Shown here: positions 46,962 to 58,935 of the stretch, one piece after another
Layout: each line of letters starts with the position of its first letter
Position numbering within the stretch: the first letter of the stretch is position 1
DNA from: Streptomyces thinghirensis
GTDB taxonomy: Bacteria > Actinomycetota > Actinomycetia > Streptomycetales > Streptomycetaceae
Length of the DNA: 64,000 bases
Direction: 5' to 3'
Assembly (NCBI GenBank): GCA_021502835.1
Contig: JAKFGP010000024.1
Span: 206,084 to 270,083 of the forward strand
Program-made: the position numbers and the translations under genes
The notes under the pieces: model-generated
What the model was told of the DNA's origin: nothing
The model's database searches: none
The model's input: only the letters and a program-made list of their open reading frames with translations

Positions 46962-48591
46962 GTGACGACCGTATCTGACTTCACCCCGACCATCGAACGG
47001 TTTGCGAGGGATGGCGACCGGCAGGGCATCACCGCACCGCGCGCCCCACCGCGACCGCGCCCACGACGCTGACGAGTGAGCACGGTGACGTCTACGTCGA
47101 CCTCGACTCACACCGCTGGCGGCCGCGAGGCCATCCATCGCGGCGCTCGTCCAACGCTGCTCGACGAGGCCGGTGTGGCTCACTTCGCTGTCCGCGGGAC
47201 GGTTCGATCATGGCACGGCCGGTCGTCGGCGTGGCCGAGGAGGACCGGGAACGTACGCTCCAGGCGGTGTTCGCGCGGCTGGGCCAGTACCCGGGTCACC
47301 TGAGCGTCGTCGACCCGACGCGCCCCGGCCCGCCCAGCCGGTCTCCTCGAGAGACCCCCGGGCCTGGCGCGAGGTCGCCACCGCGCTTGTGGTCCAGGTC
47401 AGCTGGTGCCGCACCGACCCGGGGCGGCACCTGCTGCTGGGGTACGAGTACGGCTGTGCGGTCGAGTTCTGGCAGCGGCACGGCGCACACCGTCGCCCCC
47501 CGCGCCAACCGCGCCACCTGGGCCGTGGCCGCCGACGGAGCAAACGTCGTCGGGGCTGCTCGGCTGTTCAGCCGGTTCGTCTCGGACTGGACCCCGCGGC
47601 ACCTGGCGCCCGCGCTGCCCACCCGGCCCGAGTTCCTGGTGCACTGCGCCGACGACATCGCCTTCGCCGTGGACGCCGTCTACACCTGGGTCGACGGCAA
47701 CGACCCTGCCTGGAAGCAGCGCAAGGCCCAGGCGAAGGGCGAGGTGTACCACGCCGAGTCGGCGAGTGACGCCCGCTTCATCAGCCGGGACGAGCTGCGC
47801 TACTCCGGTACGGTCCCTCCACATGTTCGCGCCCTGGATCCGGAACATCTACGTCGTCACCGACGACCAGGTCCCGGACTGGATGCGCGAGGACCTGTTC
47901 GGCATCCGCATCGCCACCCACCGGGAGATCTTTCCACAACCCGGCGGATCTGCCGACGTTCAACTCGCACCTCGATCGAAAGCCAGCTCCACCACATCGA
48001 AGGGCTCGCCGAGCACTTCCCTGCACTTCAACGACGACATGTTCGTGGGGCCCGGTGGCCCCGCACGCCTTCTTCACCCCGAACGGCACAGCCCGCTACT
48101 TCCCTTCGCGCAACCGCATCCCCCAGGGCCCGGTCGCCGAGACCGACACGCCGGTGGACGCGGCGTGCAAAACAACCGGGAGTTGTTGCGTGAACGTTTC
48201 GGCAAGGTGATCACCCAGCCCATGGAGCACATCCCCTACGCCCGCGCCGCTCAGCGATGGAGGAAGCCGAACGGGAGTTCCCGGAGGCGTGGGCGCGCAC
48301 TTCGGCCAGCAGGTTCCGGGCCATGACCGACCTGTCGCCGACCTCGTCGTTCGCCTTGTACTACGCCGCGCTGACCGGGCGGGCCCAGCCGGGATCCATG
48401 CCCTTCACCTACCTCCAGCTGGCCGTGCCCGATCTGGCGGACCGGTTGCAGCGGCTGCTCGACGGCCGGGACCAGGACACCTTCTGTCTCAACGACGCCT
48501 TCTCGACCCCCGAGGACATCGAGGCGCAGCAAGAACTGCTGGATGACTTCTTCACCTCCTACTTCCCACCCCCAGCCCCTTCGAGCGATGA
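46962..48591 (+). CDS. Stealth-family sugar-phosphate transferase 1
   Basis: About 540 residues. The four Stealth regions are present: CR1 FAVDAVYTWVDGNDPAWKQR, CR2 SRDELRYSVRSLHMFAPW with IRNIYVVTDDQVPDW, CR3 ESQLHHIEGLAEHF with FNDDMFVG, and a CR4-like ending before PFER. The N-terminal region (LLDEAGVAHFAVRG, EEDRERTLQAVFARLG) is shared with the next two genes. Stealth enzymes move hexose-1-phosphate to build phosphodiester-linked capsule or wall glycopolymers. The start is uncertain: GTG 46962 needs a slip near 47060, and GTG 47076 is the alternative. Slips also near 47185, 47330, 47490, 47810, 47945, 47970, 48020 and 48255. Confidence 0.85.
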
Positions 48592-48606
48592 GACGGAGTT
48601 CGTGAC

Positions 48607-50227
48607 GTGTCCAGTCCGACGTCGATGAACTCCGCGGTTCACGTCTACAAGCGGTTCGTTCCCCAGCCGGTGCGCTCGGCCGCCGCGGAGCACCCTGCCC
48701 GCCGGTGTACGGCGCAAGGTCGGCGGCGGTCTCGCGCGTACCCTGAACCGCCGCGAAGCCCGCCTGCACCGCAGGGCCCTGCGCCGGGTCCGCCGAGCGG
48801 GGCTCGGGCACTCGAACGTCGCACCCAGGCGCCCGACGGCAGGGTCGGCCACGTGCACACCGGCCTCACCGTCGACCTCGCGCGCCGGCTCGACCACGAC
48901 CTGGTCACCCAACGCGCTGGACGCGGCCGAGGTCCCTGGTTCGCGGTGCCCGCGCTGGATGACCGTCGGCTCTGCCTCGCCGTGGAGCAGCGATACAAGG
49001 GCACCATCCGCCGGGTACTGCGGGCGCTGCTGGAGGAACACACCGGCTACGTCGTCTCGGTCTCCCCTGCCGCGAGTGACACCCGCGAGACACCGGGCAG
49101 CCACATCAAGGCATGGAAGCACTACGGCAAGGCCAAGGTGATCCGCCTGACCTGGCTGCGCACCGACCCCACGGAACACCTGTGGGTCGGCGAGGACCAG
49201 GGCATCGAGATCGAGTTCTGGACCGCCAACACCGACCTGCCCCACGAACGGCTGATCGGCCCACGTCCGAACCGGGTCCAGCGCGCCGTGCCGGCCGAAG
49301 CGTCGGGCATCGAGATCGGCCTGGACCGGCTGTCCGGCTACTGCGACATCGACGGCGACCTGGAACCTACGATCACGCTCGAGGACTTCGACGTCGTGCG
49401 GCTGGAGGAGATCTCCTTCCCCGTGGACGCGGTGCTCCTGTGGCAGCACCCGGGCCGATGGGGAGAAGAACTGCTGCGTGCCGCACTGCGTTCCCTGCAC
49501 CAGTACGCCCCGTGGGTCGATGTCGTACACGTGGTCGCCCAGGCGGAACCGCCGGCCTGGCTGAACGCGGACGAACGGCTCAGTGTGGTCCGTGCCCAGC
49601 CCGGTGCCGAGTGGCAACTGGACCAGCTCCCCGACGTGGCCGACCACTTCCTCCTGCTGCGCCCCGGAGCCCTGATCGGCCGGCCGGTACGCCCCTTCGA
49701 CTACTTCACACCCAGTGGAGGTACCCGACGCGGCGCGGCCCTGGAACGCGTCCGAGTCCTTCGCCGAGTGGGCGCGTGCCGCCTACTCCGTGACCGGCCG
49801 GGTCACCGGACACGGTTACGCCGCGGGTCCCCAGCCCTATCGGGCCGAGACCCTCACCCGGCTCGGGAAGCCGGGGCGCAACCGCTGCCTCTCACGGACG
49901 ACCAGACCTTGCCCGCCGTGCCCGGAACCCACCCCCATGGACGGCGTGGTCCACCATTTCGGGTACGTCGCCGGCCTGGCAGACCCGTCGGGGAGGCCTC
50001 CGTGGCGCTGCACGCGGCCCTGCCCGGCCTCGGTACGCATCTGGAACGGCTGCTGGTCCGGCGTGACGTGCAGCAGCTCCAGCTCGTCGGCCTGGGGGCC
50101 AAGGGAGGCGGGCGCACGAGGCGGAACCGAAGCCATCGTGCGCTTCCTGCACCAGTACTTCCCCGTTCCCAGCGTCTTCGAGCACGTCCGCCCGCAGACC
50201 CCCACAGAGCCGGACATCCACTCGTGA
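48607..50227 (+). CDS. Catalytically degenerate Stealth-like protein 2
   Basis: About 540 residues, homologous to its two neighbours, but the catalytic motifs are altered. CR1, normally VYTWVDGND, reads FPVDAVLLWQHPGR. CR2 keeps LLRAALRSLHQYAPWVDVVH, but the VTD of the partners is VAQ. CR3, normally LYLNDDMFLGRPV, reads LLLRPGALIGRPV. The frame is open across these changes (48850-49730), so they are not sequencing slips. The N-terminal region (LTVDLARRLDHDLV, LAVEQRYKGTIRRVLRALL) matches the partners. It is probably a non-catalytic subunit or regulator. GTG 48607; the stop overlaps the next GTG at 50224. Confidence 0.75.
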
Positions 50228-51986
50228 GCACAGGCAACCCCGAGGCGTCCGCCGCGGTCGGGGGCCTACCGCAGCCTGGTCCCCGCAGGGCCTCAGACGC
50301 CGTATCGCACGTCGTGTTCCCGTGCGTCTGCGCATGGTGCTCAAGCAGCTGCTCCGCCGACTGCGCGCGCTCTCCCTGGCATCCCGGCTGTTCCGCGGAG
50401 TCCGGGCCCGCCGCCGTTGGCCGCATCTCTTCCGCGAGGGCGAACGGCTCGCGGCACTGGCCGGGCATGAGAACCGGATTGCTCTGGTCCACCCCACCGT
50501 CTCGCCGCTCGGCCTGCGCGAGGCCAACCTCGAACTGGTCGTGACCGCACTGGAGGAAGCGGGCATCGACTACTTCGCGATCCGCGGTAATTCCGACTTC
50601 CGTTCCTGCCTCGCCGTTGCCGCCCCCGACCGCGAACGGGTCGGCAGGGCGCTGGAGCGTGTCGCGGGCAGAGTCCGCTCTATCTGCGGGCATGCCGCGG
50701 GAAGACGGCACAGGGCCGGGCGGTGCTGGCGAACTCGCGTGGCGGCCGGCAACTGGCGCGGCACGCGGCCGTCCTGCAGATCGGCATGGTGTGGAGCGAT
50801 CCCACCGGATCCCTGGTGCTCGGCCTGGAGTACAGCTGCGACATCGAGTTCTGGCAACCGGATGCCGGAAGCCTCTTGGCACCGCGCCCCAACCGGATCA
50901 CGGAGGACGTGTCGCTCCACGAAGCCCGTGTCACGGTGCCGGTGAGCCGGCTGACCGGCTTCGCCGCCCTGCACACCCGGCGCACCCGCTCGGTGCGCAC
51001 CGTCCGGGCCTGCGCCGACGCGCTGCCCGAGGACGTCCGCTTCCCCATCGACGTCGTCTACACCTGGGTCGACGGCAACGATTCCGCGTGGCAGCGACGC
51101 CGCAGCGCCTTCGGAGGCGGCTACCACACCGAGTCGGCGAACGCGGCCCGCTATATCAGCCGCGACGAACTGCGCTACTCACTGCGCGCGTTGGAGCAGA
51201 ACGCCCCGTGGGTTCGCCACGTCTACCTGGTGACGGACCAGCAGCGCCCGGCCTGGCTCAACGACAGCCACCCGCGCCTGACCGTCGTCGACCACTCCGA
51301 GATTTTCGCCGACCCGGAGTCGCTGCCCACCTTCAACTCGCATGCCATCGAGAGCCGCCTGCATCACATCAAGGACCTGTCCGAGCACTTCCTCTACCTC
51401 AACGACGACATGTTCCTGGGCCGCCCGGTCACCCCGCAGGACTTCTTCCTGTCCAACGGTGTGACCCGGACCTTCTTCTCACCGTCGCAGGTACCGCGCT
51501 GGGGCCCCCAGCCCCGTGGACCGACCGGTCGACGCGGCCGGCAAGAACAACCGACGTCTGCTCCTGGAGAACTTCGGCACGGTCATCGTGCAGAAGCTGC
51601 GGCACGCGCCCTACGCCTTGCGCCGCAGCGTGCTGCAGGAGATCGAGGACGAGTACCCGGAGGCGCACCGGCAGACGTCGCACAGCCGGTTCCGCAGCCC
51701 CACCGACATTTCCATCCCGTCGTCGCTGTACCACTACTACGCCTACTTCACCGGCCGGGCGGTGCCGTCGGACATCCGGTTCGCCTACCTCGATCTCGCC
51801 AGGCCAGAGGTGCAGCGCAGGCTCGGCATCCTGCTGGCCCGCCGCGACCGGCAGGCGTTCTGCATCAACGACACACTGTCCGACGGCCACGACGTCGACC
51901 GCCAGACGGCGATGCTCAAAGCGTTCCTCGAGGCGTACTACCCCGTGCCCAGTCCCTTCGAGCGGAAGGAGCGCGAGGTCCGGTGA
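50224..51986 (+). CDS. Stealth-family sugar-phosphate transferase 3
   Basis: About 587 residues with intact motifs: CR1 FPIDVVYTWVDGNDSAWQRR, CR2 SRDELRYSLRALEQNAPW with VRHVYLVTDQQRPAWL, CR3 ESRLHHIKDLSEHF and LNDDMFLGRPVTPQDFF, CR4 region HYYAYFTGRAVPSDIRFAYL. A basic, arginine-rich N-terminus (VLKQLLRRLRALSL) may contact the membrane. The GTG overlaps the preceding TGA (GTGA), and its own TGA overlaps the next GTG. Slips near 50262, 50305, 50675, 50695 and 51498. Confidence 0.88.
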
Positions 51987-54087
51987 AGATCTCCTTCCTG
52001 ATCAACAACATCTACGGCATCGGCGGCACAAACCGAACCGTCATCAACCTCGCCGAGGCTCTCTCCGTCCACCACGACGTGGAGATCGTCTCGGTCTTCC
52101 GGCGGGCGAACACCACCAAGTTCGAGATATCGCCGCGTATCACGGTCCGGGCCCTGGTCGACTTGCGACCCGGTTCGGCCGACCGCGGGGCCGCCGGCGC
52201 CGACGAACCGAGTGAAGTGGTCCCGCGTCAGGAGGAGTTCTACGCGCAGTACAGCCGGTTCACCGACGAGCGCATCATCCGGGATCTGCGGAAGACCAAT
52301 GCCGACGTGGTCGTCGGCACCCGACCCGGTCTCAACCTCTTCGTCGCCGCCCACACTCGGGAAGGCGCCCTGCGCGCTCGCCCAGGAGCACATGACGCAC
52401 CTCGCCATCCCGCAGGCCGTGCGCGCCGAGATGGCTCCGGGTCTACCCGCGGCTGGACGCGATCAGCAACGGTGACCGAGGCCGATGCCCGCTCTTTTAT
52501 GGAGAAGCACGCCGATACCAGACATTACTGTGGTCCGGCATCCCCAACAGTGTGCCGCAGCCGGCCGTGCAGCCCTCCGACTGCACCCGCAAGATCGTGG
52601 TCAGCGCCGGCCGGATGCACCACATCAAGCGGTACGACCTGCTGATCCAGAGCCTTCGGCAGCCTGGCCGAGGAGTTTCCGGACTGGCAGCTGCGGATCT
52701 ACGGCGACGGTGGAGAGGCAGGAAAGCTGCGGGCGCTGGTTACCGAGATCGGGCTCGCGGGACGCGTGTTGCTCATGGGCGGGTTCTCACCGATCGAGTC
52801 CGAGTGGGCCAAAGGGATCCATCGCGGCCGTCACCTCTAGCGCGGAGTCCTTCGGCATGACCCTGGTGGAAGCGATGCGGTGCGGCCTGCCGGTGGTTTC
52901 CACCGACTGTCCAGTCGGGCCTCGCGAGATCCTCCGCCACGGCGAGGACGGATTCCTGGTGCCCAGCGGCGAGGTGGAGGGAATCGCCTGGGGCCTGCGC
53001 CGTCTCATGGCCGACGAGATACTGCGTCGTGATATGGGCGAGGCCGCGCTGCGCAACGCCGCCCGCTATGACCCGGCAGCCGTCGCCGACCGCTACGTGA
53101 ACCTCTTCGAGGATGCCGCCCGCAGGCGAGCCGCCACAGTGCGCGGCTACCGTGCGCCCGCCGGAGCCCGTCGGGCGGCAGTCCAGGCCACCGTCCCGCC
53201 GACGGCCATCGGCGCGGCGACCGTGGACGTCACCACCGACGGCGCAGGCTGGTTGCGCTTCAGCGCCGATGGGCCGGGAGAGGCCGCCACCGCTGGCAGT
53301 TCGTGCTGCGTCAACCATCGTCCGACGGCAAGCGGCGCCCCGACCTGCCGATGCGTACCTCACGCACCCACCTGGACAACGGTGGCACTCGCTATACCGC
53401 GGCGCTCGGCCCGTCGGTGCTGGACGAACTCGGCGACGGACGCTGGCAGGTGACGATGCGGACCGCCAAGTCGAAGCCGGTGCACATGAAGGCCGGCATT
53501 CGCGACACCCGCGCACTCATCGACTCGCGCGCCGACTTGGTCGGCCGCCCACCGTCCGGACCGATCACGTGGAACCTGCCCTACCGCCCAGTCAAACGGT
53601 CGGTTGATGCTGCGCACCGTGGTGCACGAGGACCCACGCGGAGTGCACGGGGGTCGACATCGGTGACGGCGTCATCACGTTGCGGGGTGTGCTGTGCGGG
53701 GGCCGGCGGATCGAGCCGGGTGCGCTGTTCGTCGTCAGCCGCGCGCCGGACGGCACGGGAAGAACCTCACCGTACCCGTGCAGGTACTGGGCCGGCAGGC
53801 GTTCCGTGCCGAGGTGCCCGTGCGCCGGGTCGTCGACCAGCGGCTGGAGCGCTGGGAGGACTGGGACTGGTGGCTGCAGCCGGACCCGCGGACCGGCGCA
53901 AGGTGCGCGTGTGTCACTTGCTGGAGGATTTCCCGGACGTCAAGGGAGCCTACGCGTACCCGTCCATGCCGCTTGCCGGGGACGGGGGTCTCGCAGTACG
54001 CGGTGATCCACCCGGTCCGGCCGGTGTGGGTCAGGCCCCTACTGCTCGGCCTCGGGAGCGATGGCCATGAATGTCGTGGACCGCTAG
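51983..54087 (+). CDS. GT4-family glycosyltransferase with C-terminal extension
   Basis: About 700 residues. It begins KISFLINNIYGIGGTNRTVI, the N-terminal Rossmann nucleotide-sugar fold of GT-B enzymes. The C-terminal GT4 half has RKIVVSAGRMHHIKRYDLLI, the family glutamates in SAESFGMTLVEAMRCGLPVV, and DGFLVPSGEVEGIAWGLRRL. After about residue 380 a further 320 residues follow with beta-rich, repeated units (TVDVTTDGAGWLRFSADG, GRWQVTMRTAKSKPVHMKAG, RLERWEDWDWWLQPDP), perhaps an accessory binding or second-activity domain. It probably adds sugars to the Stealth-built polymer. Slips near 52370, 52440, 52535, 52670, 52818, 53300, 53605, 53655, 53755, 53900 and 53990. Confidence 0.8.
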
Positions 54088-54099
54088 GAACGGAACCCA

Positions 54100-55502
54100 A
54101 TGAACCGCACCATCTTCGTCCTCGGCGACTCCGTACCCGCCCGCCCCGGACGGAACAAGAGGCACCCGTGGCGGGTTGGGGACAGAAGATCGAGGAGCTC
54201 CTGGTGGGCCCCGTAGCCGTGGCCAACTACGCACGAAGTGCCATGACCACCCGCAAGTACTTCACCGAACGCTTCCCGGCGATGCTCAACCGGATGAGGC
54301 GCGGGGACATCGTCCTCATCGGCTTCGGCTGTGTGGACCACATGATCCACAACGGCACGCGGTACGTGCCGGTAGCCGAATACCAGGAATTCGTGCGGCT
54401 GTTCGCGCAGTACGTGCACGCGGAAGGAGGAGTACCCGTCCCTGGTCACCCCGTGCGCGCGCTACGCCTTTTCCAGTGGCGGTGAGGTGCTCAACACGCT
54501 CGGGCCGTATCCACGGGCCATGCTGGAGGTAGCCGGGGAGCTCGGAGCACCGGTGATCGATCTGACGAGTCGCACCATGGAACTGTGGGCCGAGATGGGC
54601 CCCACACGACTGCGCCAGTACTTCTGCTGGACCGACGCGGGAGAGCACCCGCTGCATCCCGACGGCGTCATGAGACTCAACGCACCTGAACCACACCGGT
54701 GCCTATGAGGTCGCCCGAGTCGTGGTCGCCGGACTGTGCAACCTCGGCGTCCTCGACAAGGCGAACGTGGACGTCACGGCGCTCATGACGCCGCCCACCA
54801 TGCCGCCGGTCTCGACCGAGTTCACCATCCAGTCCCCCGAGTCCGCGCTCCAGTACGCGCAGCGGTGGGCGAGCCGCCCGCCGTCTCAGAAGCCGTCGGC
54901 CGGCGCACTCGCCGGCCCCATGGTGAAATTCTCCGGCGGCGTCGCGGCACCCGGCACCGACTACGTCCTGTTCTTCGAGCAGGTCGGTACGTCGGAGGCG
55001 CTCATGTGGGCGGCGCCGGGCAGTGGACCTGGCGCCGTTCCGTCAGCTGGGGAGGCGGGGAGCACGCCGTCCAGTGCGTCGGGCTGCGCGGCGACGGCTG
55101 TTCGCCGGTGTCGGAGCACCGCTTCACGGTACTGACGAGGTATCGCCGCCCGTCGTCTCGGCACCCGCCGAAGGAACGTTCTCCGGGCCGCGACCGCGTT
55201 TCTCCGGGAAGGTCGAGCCCGGGGTGACGAAGGTCGTTCTGATGGAGCGGGGCTCCTCGTCGGGGCGACCGGGGCCACAGAGAGAACGGGGAATGGGCGT
55301 TCCAGTCACGCACATCCCTGGCGCCCCGGGACCCATACGGTAGAGGTGATCGCCCTTTTCGGGGCGACCGAGTCGGCACCGACCAGGTACCACGTTCAAG
55401 GTCGTCGGCATCCCGGAGGGCAGCCCCATCCGGTCGTTCGGAGCGTCGCGGCACGCGTGCGGCGACGTCTGTGAGCACAGGCCCTTCACCGGTGACTGGT
55501 AG
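54100..55502 (+). CDS. SGNH/GDSL-type hydrolase with Ig-like C-terminal region
   Basis: About 468 residues. The nucleophile motif is FVLGDSVPA, block III-type GFGCVDHMIHN follows, and the C-terminal catalytic Asp-His block is HPDGVM...THLNHTGAYEVARV. The length of the catalytic part (about 230 residues) and the motifs resemble rhamnogalacturonan/sugar acetylesterases. The second half has carbohydrate-binding and Ig-like features: YVLFFE, PPVVSAPAEGTFSGPRPRFS, then PGTHTVEVIALFGA. No signal peptide is visible, so it may act in the cytoplasm or be exported with the polymer. It may remove or transfer acyl groups on the glycopolymer. Slips near 54145, 54430, 54685, 54990, 55130, 55250 and 55320. 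Confidence 0.8.
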
Positions 55503-55543
55503 ACGCTGGTCGCCTCTGCGCCGTACAGGTTCCGCTCCCAACG

Positions 55544-55586
55544 GCCGACGGGCCGTACAAGGTCTCCCCCTGTACGGCCCGCCGGC
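55544..55586. terminator. Bidirectional terminator between glycopolymer operon and fadB
   Basis: A 16-base-pair stem (GCCGACGGGCCGTACA and its near-complement, one mismatch) with an 11-base loop. It lies between convergent genes and could stop both. Confidence 0.75.
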
Positions 55587-55604
55587 TGTCTGAGGACGAT
55601 AAGC

Positions 55605-57723
55605 CGGAACCGAAGCCACGCCCGCCTCCAGGAACCGCTTCCCGTTCACCCGCTCGGCGACGCGCACGGTCCGGGTACGGCGTGATGCCGCCCAGGTGGA
55701 AGGGCCAGCCGGCGCCGGTGATCAGGCAGAGGTCGATGTCCTGGGCCTCGGCGACGACGCCCTCGTCGAGCATGAGGCCGATCTCCTGGGCCACCGCGTC
55801 CAGGACGCGGTCGCGGACCTGCTCCTCGGTCGGGACGGAGTCGCCCTGCTTGAGAAGCGCGGCGACCTCGGGGTCCAGCTCGGGCTTGCCGCTGTCGTAG
55901 ACGTAGAAGCCGCGCTTGCCCGCCTCGACGACCGCCTTGAGGGTTCGGGGAGACCGTGAAGCGCTCCGGGAAGGCCCGGTTGAGGGTCTCCGAGACGTGC
56001 AGGCCGATCGCGGGGCCGACCAGCTCCAGCAGGACCAGCGGGGACATCGGCAGGCCGAGGGCTCGACCGCCTTCTCCGCCACGTCCACCGGCGTGCCCTC
56101 GTCGATGACGTTCTGGATCTCGCCCATGAAGCGGGTCAGGATGCGGTTGACCACGAACGCCGGGAGCGTCCTTGACCGGCACCGCCGGTCTTCTTCAGCT
56201 TCTTGGCGACACCGAACGCCGTGGCGAGCAGGCGTCGTCCGTCTGCTCACCCGGACGATCTCCAGGAGCGGGAGGATCGCGACCGGGTTGAAGAAGTGGA
56301 AGCCGACGACCCGCTCGGGGTGCTTCAGTTTCGACGCCATCTCCGAGACGGAGAGGGACGAGGTGTTGGTGGCGAGGATCGCGGCGCGGGCGCACCGCCT
56401 CGACCTCGGCGAACACCTTCTGCTTGACGCCCATCTCCTCGAACACGGCCTCGATGATGAAGTCCGCATCCGCGAAGCCCTCGGCCTTGTCCAGGACACC
56501 GGAGACCAGGCCCTTCAGCCGGTTCGCCTTGTCCTGGTTGATCCGGCCCTTGCCGAGCAGCTTGTCGATCTCGGCGTGGACGTAGCCCACACCCTTGTCG
56601 ACGCGCTCCTGGTCGATGTCGGTCAGGACGACCGGCACCTCCAGGCGGCGCAGGGAAGAGCAGGGCCAGCTGCGAGGCCATCAGGCCGGCGCCGACCACG
56701 CCCACCCTGGTGACCGGGCGGGCCAGCGACTTGTCCGGGGCACCGGCGGGGCGCTTGCCGCGCTTCTGCACCAGGTTGAAGGCGTAGATCCCGGAGCGCA
56801 GCTCGCCGCCCATGATCAGGTCGGCGAGCGCCTGGTCCTCGGCGTCGTAGCCCTGCTGGAGGTCGCCGTTCTTGGCGGCCGCGATGATGTCCAGGGCGCG
56901 GTAGGCGGCCGGGGCGGCGCCGTGCACCTTGCCGTCGGCGATGAAGCGGCCCTTGGCGACGGCCTGGTCCCAGGCCTCGCGGCAGTCGATCGCCGGACGC
57001 TCTACCGCGATCTCGCCCTTGAGGACGGACGCCGTCCAGATCAGCGACTGCTCCAGGAAGTCCGCGCCCTCGAAGATCGCGTCCGCGATGCCGAGCTCGT
57101 AGACCTGCGCGCCCTTGAGCTGCTTGTTCTGGTTCAGGCTGTTCTCGATGATGACCGAAACGGCCTTGTCGGCGCCGATCAGGTTCGGCAGCAGCGTGCA
57201 GCCGCCCCAGCCGGGGACCAGACCGAGGAAGACCTCGGGGAGGGAGAAGGCGGGGAGGGCCGCCGACACCGTGCGGTACGCGCAGTGCAGGCCGATCTCC
57301 ACGCCGCCACCCATGGCCGCGCCGTTGTAGTACGCGAAGGTCGGCACGGCCAGCTTCGCCAGCCGCTTGAAGACGTCGTGGCCGCCCTTGCCGATGGCCA
57401 GCGCGTCCTCGTGCCGCTTGAGCAGCTCGACGCCGTTGAGGTCGGCACCGACCGCGAAGATGAACGGCTTGCCGGTGACACCGACGCCGACGATCTCGCC
57501 GTCCGGCGGCCTCCTTCTCGACCCGGTCGATCGCGGCGTCGATGTTCGCCAGCGACTGCGGGCCGAGGGTGGTCGGCTTGGTGTGGTCGTGGCCGTTGTC
57601 CAGGGTGATGAGCGCGAAGCGCCCGGCGCCAGGGGAGGTCGAAGTGGCGCACGTGGGCGCTCGTGACGACCTCGCCGGGAACAGCTCGGCCGCACCCTTC
57701 AGAAGCTCTGCGGTGGTGCTCAC
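55605..57723 (-). CDS. fadB: Multifunctional fatty acid oxidation protein (enoyl-CoA hydratase / 3-hydroxyacyl-CoA dehydrogenase)
   Basis: About 706 residues, FadB-type. Residues 1-300 are an enoyl-CoA hydratase: FIFAVGADLNGVELLKR, oxyanion-hole region YNGAAMGGGVEIGLHCAYRT, SLPEVFLGLVPGWGGCTLLP. The dehydrogenase starts with the NAD-binding VTRVGVVGAGLMASQLALLF and continues DADFIIEAVFEEMGVKQKVF and PAFVVNRILTRFMGE. It ends ITGAGWPFHLGGITPY with ERVNGKRFLEAGVASVPA. The stop codon cannot be seen: after VPA comes CGGCTTATCG, which would be a stop (TAA) with one missing base. GTG 57723 overlaps the thiolase TGA. Slips near 55675, 55945, 56065, 56170, 56240, 56390, 56655, 57505 and 57635. Confidence 0.92.
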
Positions 57724-58935
57724 TTGTCCCCCTCGAAGTGCGGGTTCTCCCAGACGACCGTCGCGCCCATGCCGAAGCCGACGCACATGGTGGTCAGGCC
57801 ATAGCGGACGTGCGGCTGCTCCTCGAACTGGCGGGCCAGCTGCGTCATCAGGCGGACGCCCGACGAGGCCAGCGGGTGGCCGAACGCGATGGCGCCGCCG
57901 TACTGGTTCACGCGCGCGTCGTCGTCGGCGATGCCGTAGTGCTCCAGGAACGCGAGGACCTGGACGGCGAAGGCCTCGTTGATCTCGAACAGGCCGATGT
58001 CGTCGATGGACAGGCCGGCCTGGGCCAGGGCCTTCTCCGTCGCCGGGATCGGGCCGTAGCCCATGACCTCCGGCTCGACACCCGCGAAGGAGTACGAGAC
58101 GAGGCGCATCTTGACCGGCAGGTTGTTCTCGCGGGCGAAGTCCTCGCTCGCGATGAGGGAGGCGGTGGCGCCGTCGTTCAGACCGGCCGCGTTGCCCGCG
58201 GTGACCCGGCCGTGCACACGGAACGGCGTCTTCAGGCCCGCCAGGCTCTCCATGGTGGTGCCCGGACGCATCGGCTCGTCGGCGGTGACCAGGCCCCAGC
58301 CGGTCTCCCCGGCCTCTTCGTTGGTGCGGCGCACCGAGACCGGCACCAGGTCGGCCTGGATCTTGCCGTCGGCGTACGCCTTGGCGGCCTTCTCCTGCGA
58401 CCGTACGGCGTACTCGTCGGCGCGCTGCTTGGTGATCGTCGGGTAGCGGTCGTGCAGGTTCTCCGCCGTCATGCCCATGAACAGGGCGGACTCGTCGACC
58501 AGCTTCTCGCTGACGAACCGCGGGTTCGGGTCCACGCCCTCGCCCATCGGGTGGCGGCCCATGTGCTCGACACCGCCCGCGACGGCGACGTCGTACGCGC
58601 CGAAGGCGACGGAGCCGGCCACCGAGGTGACGGCGGTCAGGGCGCCCGCGCACATGCGGTCGATCGAGTAGCCCGGGACCGAGGTGGGCAGGCCCGCCAG
58701 GATGCCGGCGGTGCGGCCGATGGTCAGGCCTGGTCACCGATCTGCGTGGTCGCGGCGACGGCGACCTCGTCGATCTTCTTGGGGTCGAGACCGGGGTTGC
58801 GGCGCAGCAGCTCCCGGATCGCCTTCACGACCAGGTCGTCGGCGCGGGTCTCCTGGTAGATGCCCTTCGGGCCCGCCTGCCGAACGGGGTGCGGACGCCG
58901 TCTACGAAGACGACGTCCCTGACGGTACGAGGCAC
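57720..58935 (-). CDS. fadA: Acetyl-CoA C-acyltransferase (thiolase)
   Basis: About 405 residues. It cleaves 3-ketoacyl-CoA in the last beta-oxidation step. The nucleophile cysteine is in SIDRMCAGALTAVTSVAG, the FGHP histidine in GAIAFGHPLASSGVRL, and the second active-site cysteine in TTMCVGFGMGATVVWEN. GTG 58935 follows GGAGGAGAG. Slips near 58730 and 58880. It forms an operon with fadB, with a 4-base overlap (GTGA). Gene name by role; S. coelicolor calls this position SCO6027 (from memory). Confidence 0.93.
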
